Assembly: GCF_003590095.1 (NCBI RefSeq)
Contig: NC_039486.1
Location: 3,410,001-3,474,000 of the forward strand
DNA length: 64,000 nucleotides
Source: Trichoplusia ni
Taxonomy: Eukaryota > Arthropoda > Insecta > Lepidoptera > Noctuidae
Direction of reading: 5' to 3'
In this document: positions 62,107 through 64,000 of the stretch, piece after piece
Numbering within the stretch: position 1 is the first letter of the stretch
Layout: each line of letters opens with the position of its first letter
Translations under genes and position numbers: made by a program
Notes under the pieces: generated by a model
What the model was told of the DNA's origin: nothing
Databases searched by the model: none
What the model saw: only the letters and a program-made list of their open reading frames with translations

Positions 62107-64000
62107 TGAAAAATAATTTCCGTGTTTTGTTTTTCCTTGCGATGTCGCGTGACTTATAATACCTATGTAATTAGGACATAGACATCGTAGCACTTTGCTC
62201 CGTAGCTCTTACAGAGGTACTTTTCTCATTAGTCGCTTTATCTAGATGTTAACATAAATATGTATTGAGATTAAGCAGACCAGCAGAGAGTCAAACAAAA
62301 AGCTTTGTTGCTTGAAATATGATGGTTATCACAATCCATCAACATTGGTAGCCAAACGTATAAAAAGAAACTTAAGAAATTATAACAATGAGCCTATGCG
62401 TGGAGAAAAATTACACAGAAGTCGTCAGCTGAATAATGGCGATTTACAATAGTTTTCGGAATACAATATGGAATGGTAATTAGCACATTAGCAGTCCACG
62501 ATTGATTGTCTGTCTTCCTCAATCCCACGCTGCTTGTCTGTCAATGCTCATCGGCTGTTAGTTGTGTTTATTGTTCCGTGTGGTTGGTAACACTGAGAAT
62601 ACACGAGACAATCAATATTTGACGAAAACAGTCATCGTGGTAAGGTTATCAGATGGCATTGTGAATTATGGCGCATCGGTACCAGCCACCAACGTCACCG
62701 CCTACAGATATTACGATATTTTCGTGAGGCTTCGTAGAATGTTCAGAGATAGCATTTATATGTTATCGAAAGTATAAAGTTAATATTCTATTAAAATCTT
62801 CTTTATGGTTATCGTGAACTTACCATCAGGGTCAGGTCAGGTTTATTTAAATGACAGATCTATTTACGGTTGAAATAACATCGTAAGTTACGACTCTGTA
62901 ACTGTAAATTCTCGTCTAAGACCCAGTCGGGTTAACTTATTTTAGTATACGCTAATAATTTCGCTATTAAATCCACTATTATTGAAAAGGACGTGATCAT
63001 TTCATCAAATTAACAGTTTAATGGACCTTTAATTCTGGTAATGTTGAAAATAGGTTTTATTGAGATTGGATTGAAATCCGAAACTTTAATGGAATAGACA
63101 TTATAGACTTTAATTAAACATCGCTTATGAAACTTCGTCAATAGTACTTCTAGAACGTGCGACTATACTATTAGCTGGCAACACGATTGAGTCAATAATG
63201 TCCTTATATAATGACTATAATGCAACTACTCTTACTAGCTTTGAAATTATCATGAGAAAACTATGCACTGCGTTACAACTACAGCAATATGAATTTTCTA
63301 TTGCAGTGCATATAATGTATGACGATCTCAAAATCCAGGTTTAAAAATGTTAAGCTTACACGCCACATAAAACAAATTCTTAGGAATCTCAACACCAAAT
63401 TGACATTAAGTATCAGTATCACCTTGTAGCTCATTCTCAATATCTACTAAGTTAAATGTGGGGTCAAGCAACCTGCCAGAGGCATGGTAATTACTTCCTT
63501 GTAATAACAACTAGTTATCGAGGCGGCTTTTTGTTGACTTTTTCTAATGGTGCACGTGCGTGCGAATCGTTTCAGCCTTGTACGAGAGGGCGATACCGAT
63601 GGACCGTGGCCGAACGATCTGCCCTTCAAACACCTCACGGATAAAATGTTATTTAGTTACCACAGACGTAACATTACCAGGGTAAATATCGACAACAGTT
63701 TTTTTAAGAATGTACCAGCGCGTTTAGTTTCAAATTTATGGTAAATTTTATCTGCTGAGCCGATCAATTTTAATGGACATAAACATTTAAGCATTTACGT
63801 TTTACGTCTCAAATGACGTAATAAGATTTAACATTTGGGTACTTAAAATGTAAAGTCTATATTTACAGCAATCAGCTTGCACTCGAAATTACACATTAAA
63901 GGTCCATTACTGTATTGAGTAACGACACTTTTCATCTGTTGGCTATTACGTCCTGTGGCGGATGTTAAGCAGCTTACACTGTTATCGAATGTTGCCATAA
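62107..64000. other. Right-end gene-poor stretch
   Basis: No exon is recognised. A GC-richer patch at 63550-63650 is open on both strands, but neither frame resembles a known protein nor has paired splice sites. Confidence 0.4.

Noticed and set aside
63447..63744. Overlapping open frames on both strands in a GC-richer patch
   Set aside because: Both strands open with no known motif and no paired splice sites. Insufficient to call an exon.

Overview
This looks like a window of a moth or butterfly (Lepidoptera) nuclear genome. It is AT-rich, with multi-exon genes that have short AT-rich introns and GT..AG splice sites. It carries lepidopteran-type dispersed repeats: Lep1-like Helitrons with a (GTTT)n run and a CTAG end, RTE-type LINE remnants with a TGATGA-type tail, and LINE/SINE tails ending in (ATTTC)n or (GATTA)n. 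No bacterial-style operon, CRISPR array, rRNA or confident tRNA was seen. I rebuilt exons by hand from splice signals and reading phase. No database search was possible.

Gene-dense left end (1-23 kb). The 5' part of cytosolic malate dehydrogenase (MDH1, minus strand, running off the left edge) lies head-to-head with a complete 9-exon gene for an LRPPRC/Bicoid-stability-factor-like mitochondrial PPR protein (1782-8239, 1308 aa). Next, on the same strand, is a complete 16-exon gene for a REC8-like meiotic cohesin kleisin (9285-15199, 711 aa). It has an N-terminal kleisin domain, a C-terminal winged helix and a KENxxP-type APC/C degron. Tail-to-tail with it is a minus-strand gene (18209-23106, possibly continuing to 16550) for a very GC-rich, Ala/Arg/Pro-rich coiled-coil protein I do not recognise. 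It appears to have two alternative 3' ends.

Gene-poor right part (23-64 kb). No convincing multi-exon gene is visible. Two isolated GC-rich coding-looking islands stand out. One at 41.28-41.39 kb (plus) is a possible first coding exon containing a perfect CRE palindrome. The other at 55.6-55.8 kb (minus) is a possible 5' exon/promoter. If the second belongs to the coiled-coil gene, most of 23-55 kb is its giant first intron. The rest is AT-rich unique DNA with scattered repeats.

Mobile DNA of note. A 1.54-kb hAT-like non-autonomous element (33845-35387) has a perfect 8-bp target duplication and CAGGGACCGG terminal repeats, contains clustered GGTAAC/GTTACC motifs, and carries a nested Lep1-like Helitron. 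A second Lep1-like Helitron lies at 61.8-62.1 kb. An approx. 87-bp repeat containing a conserved hairpin occurs twice, 1.8 kb apart, in one intron of the coiled-coil gene.
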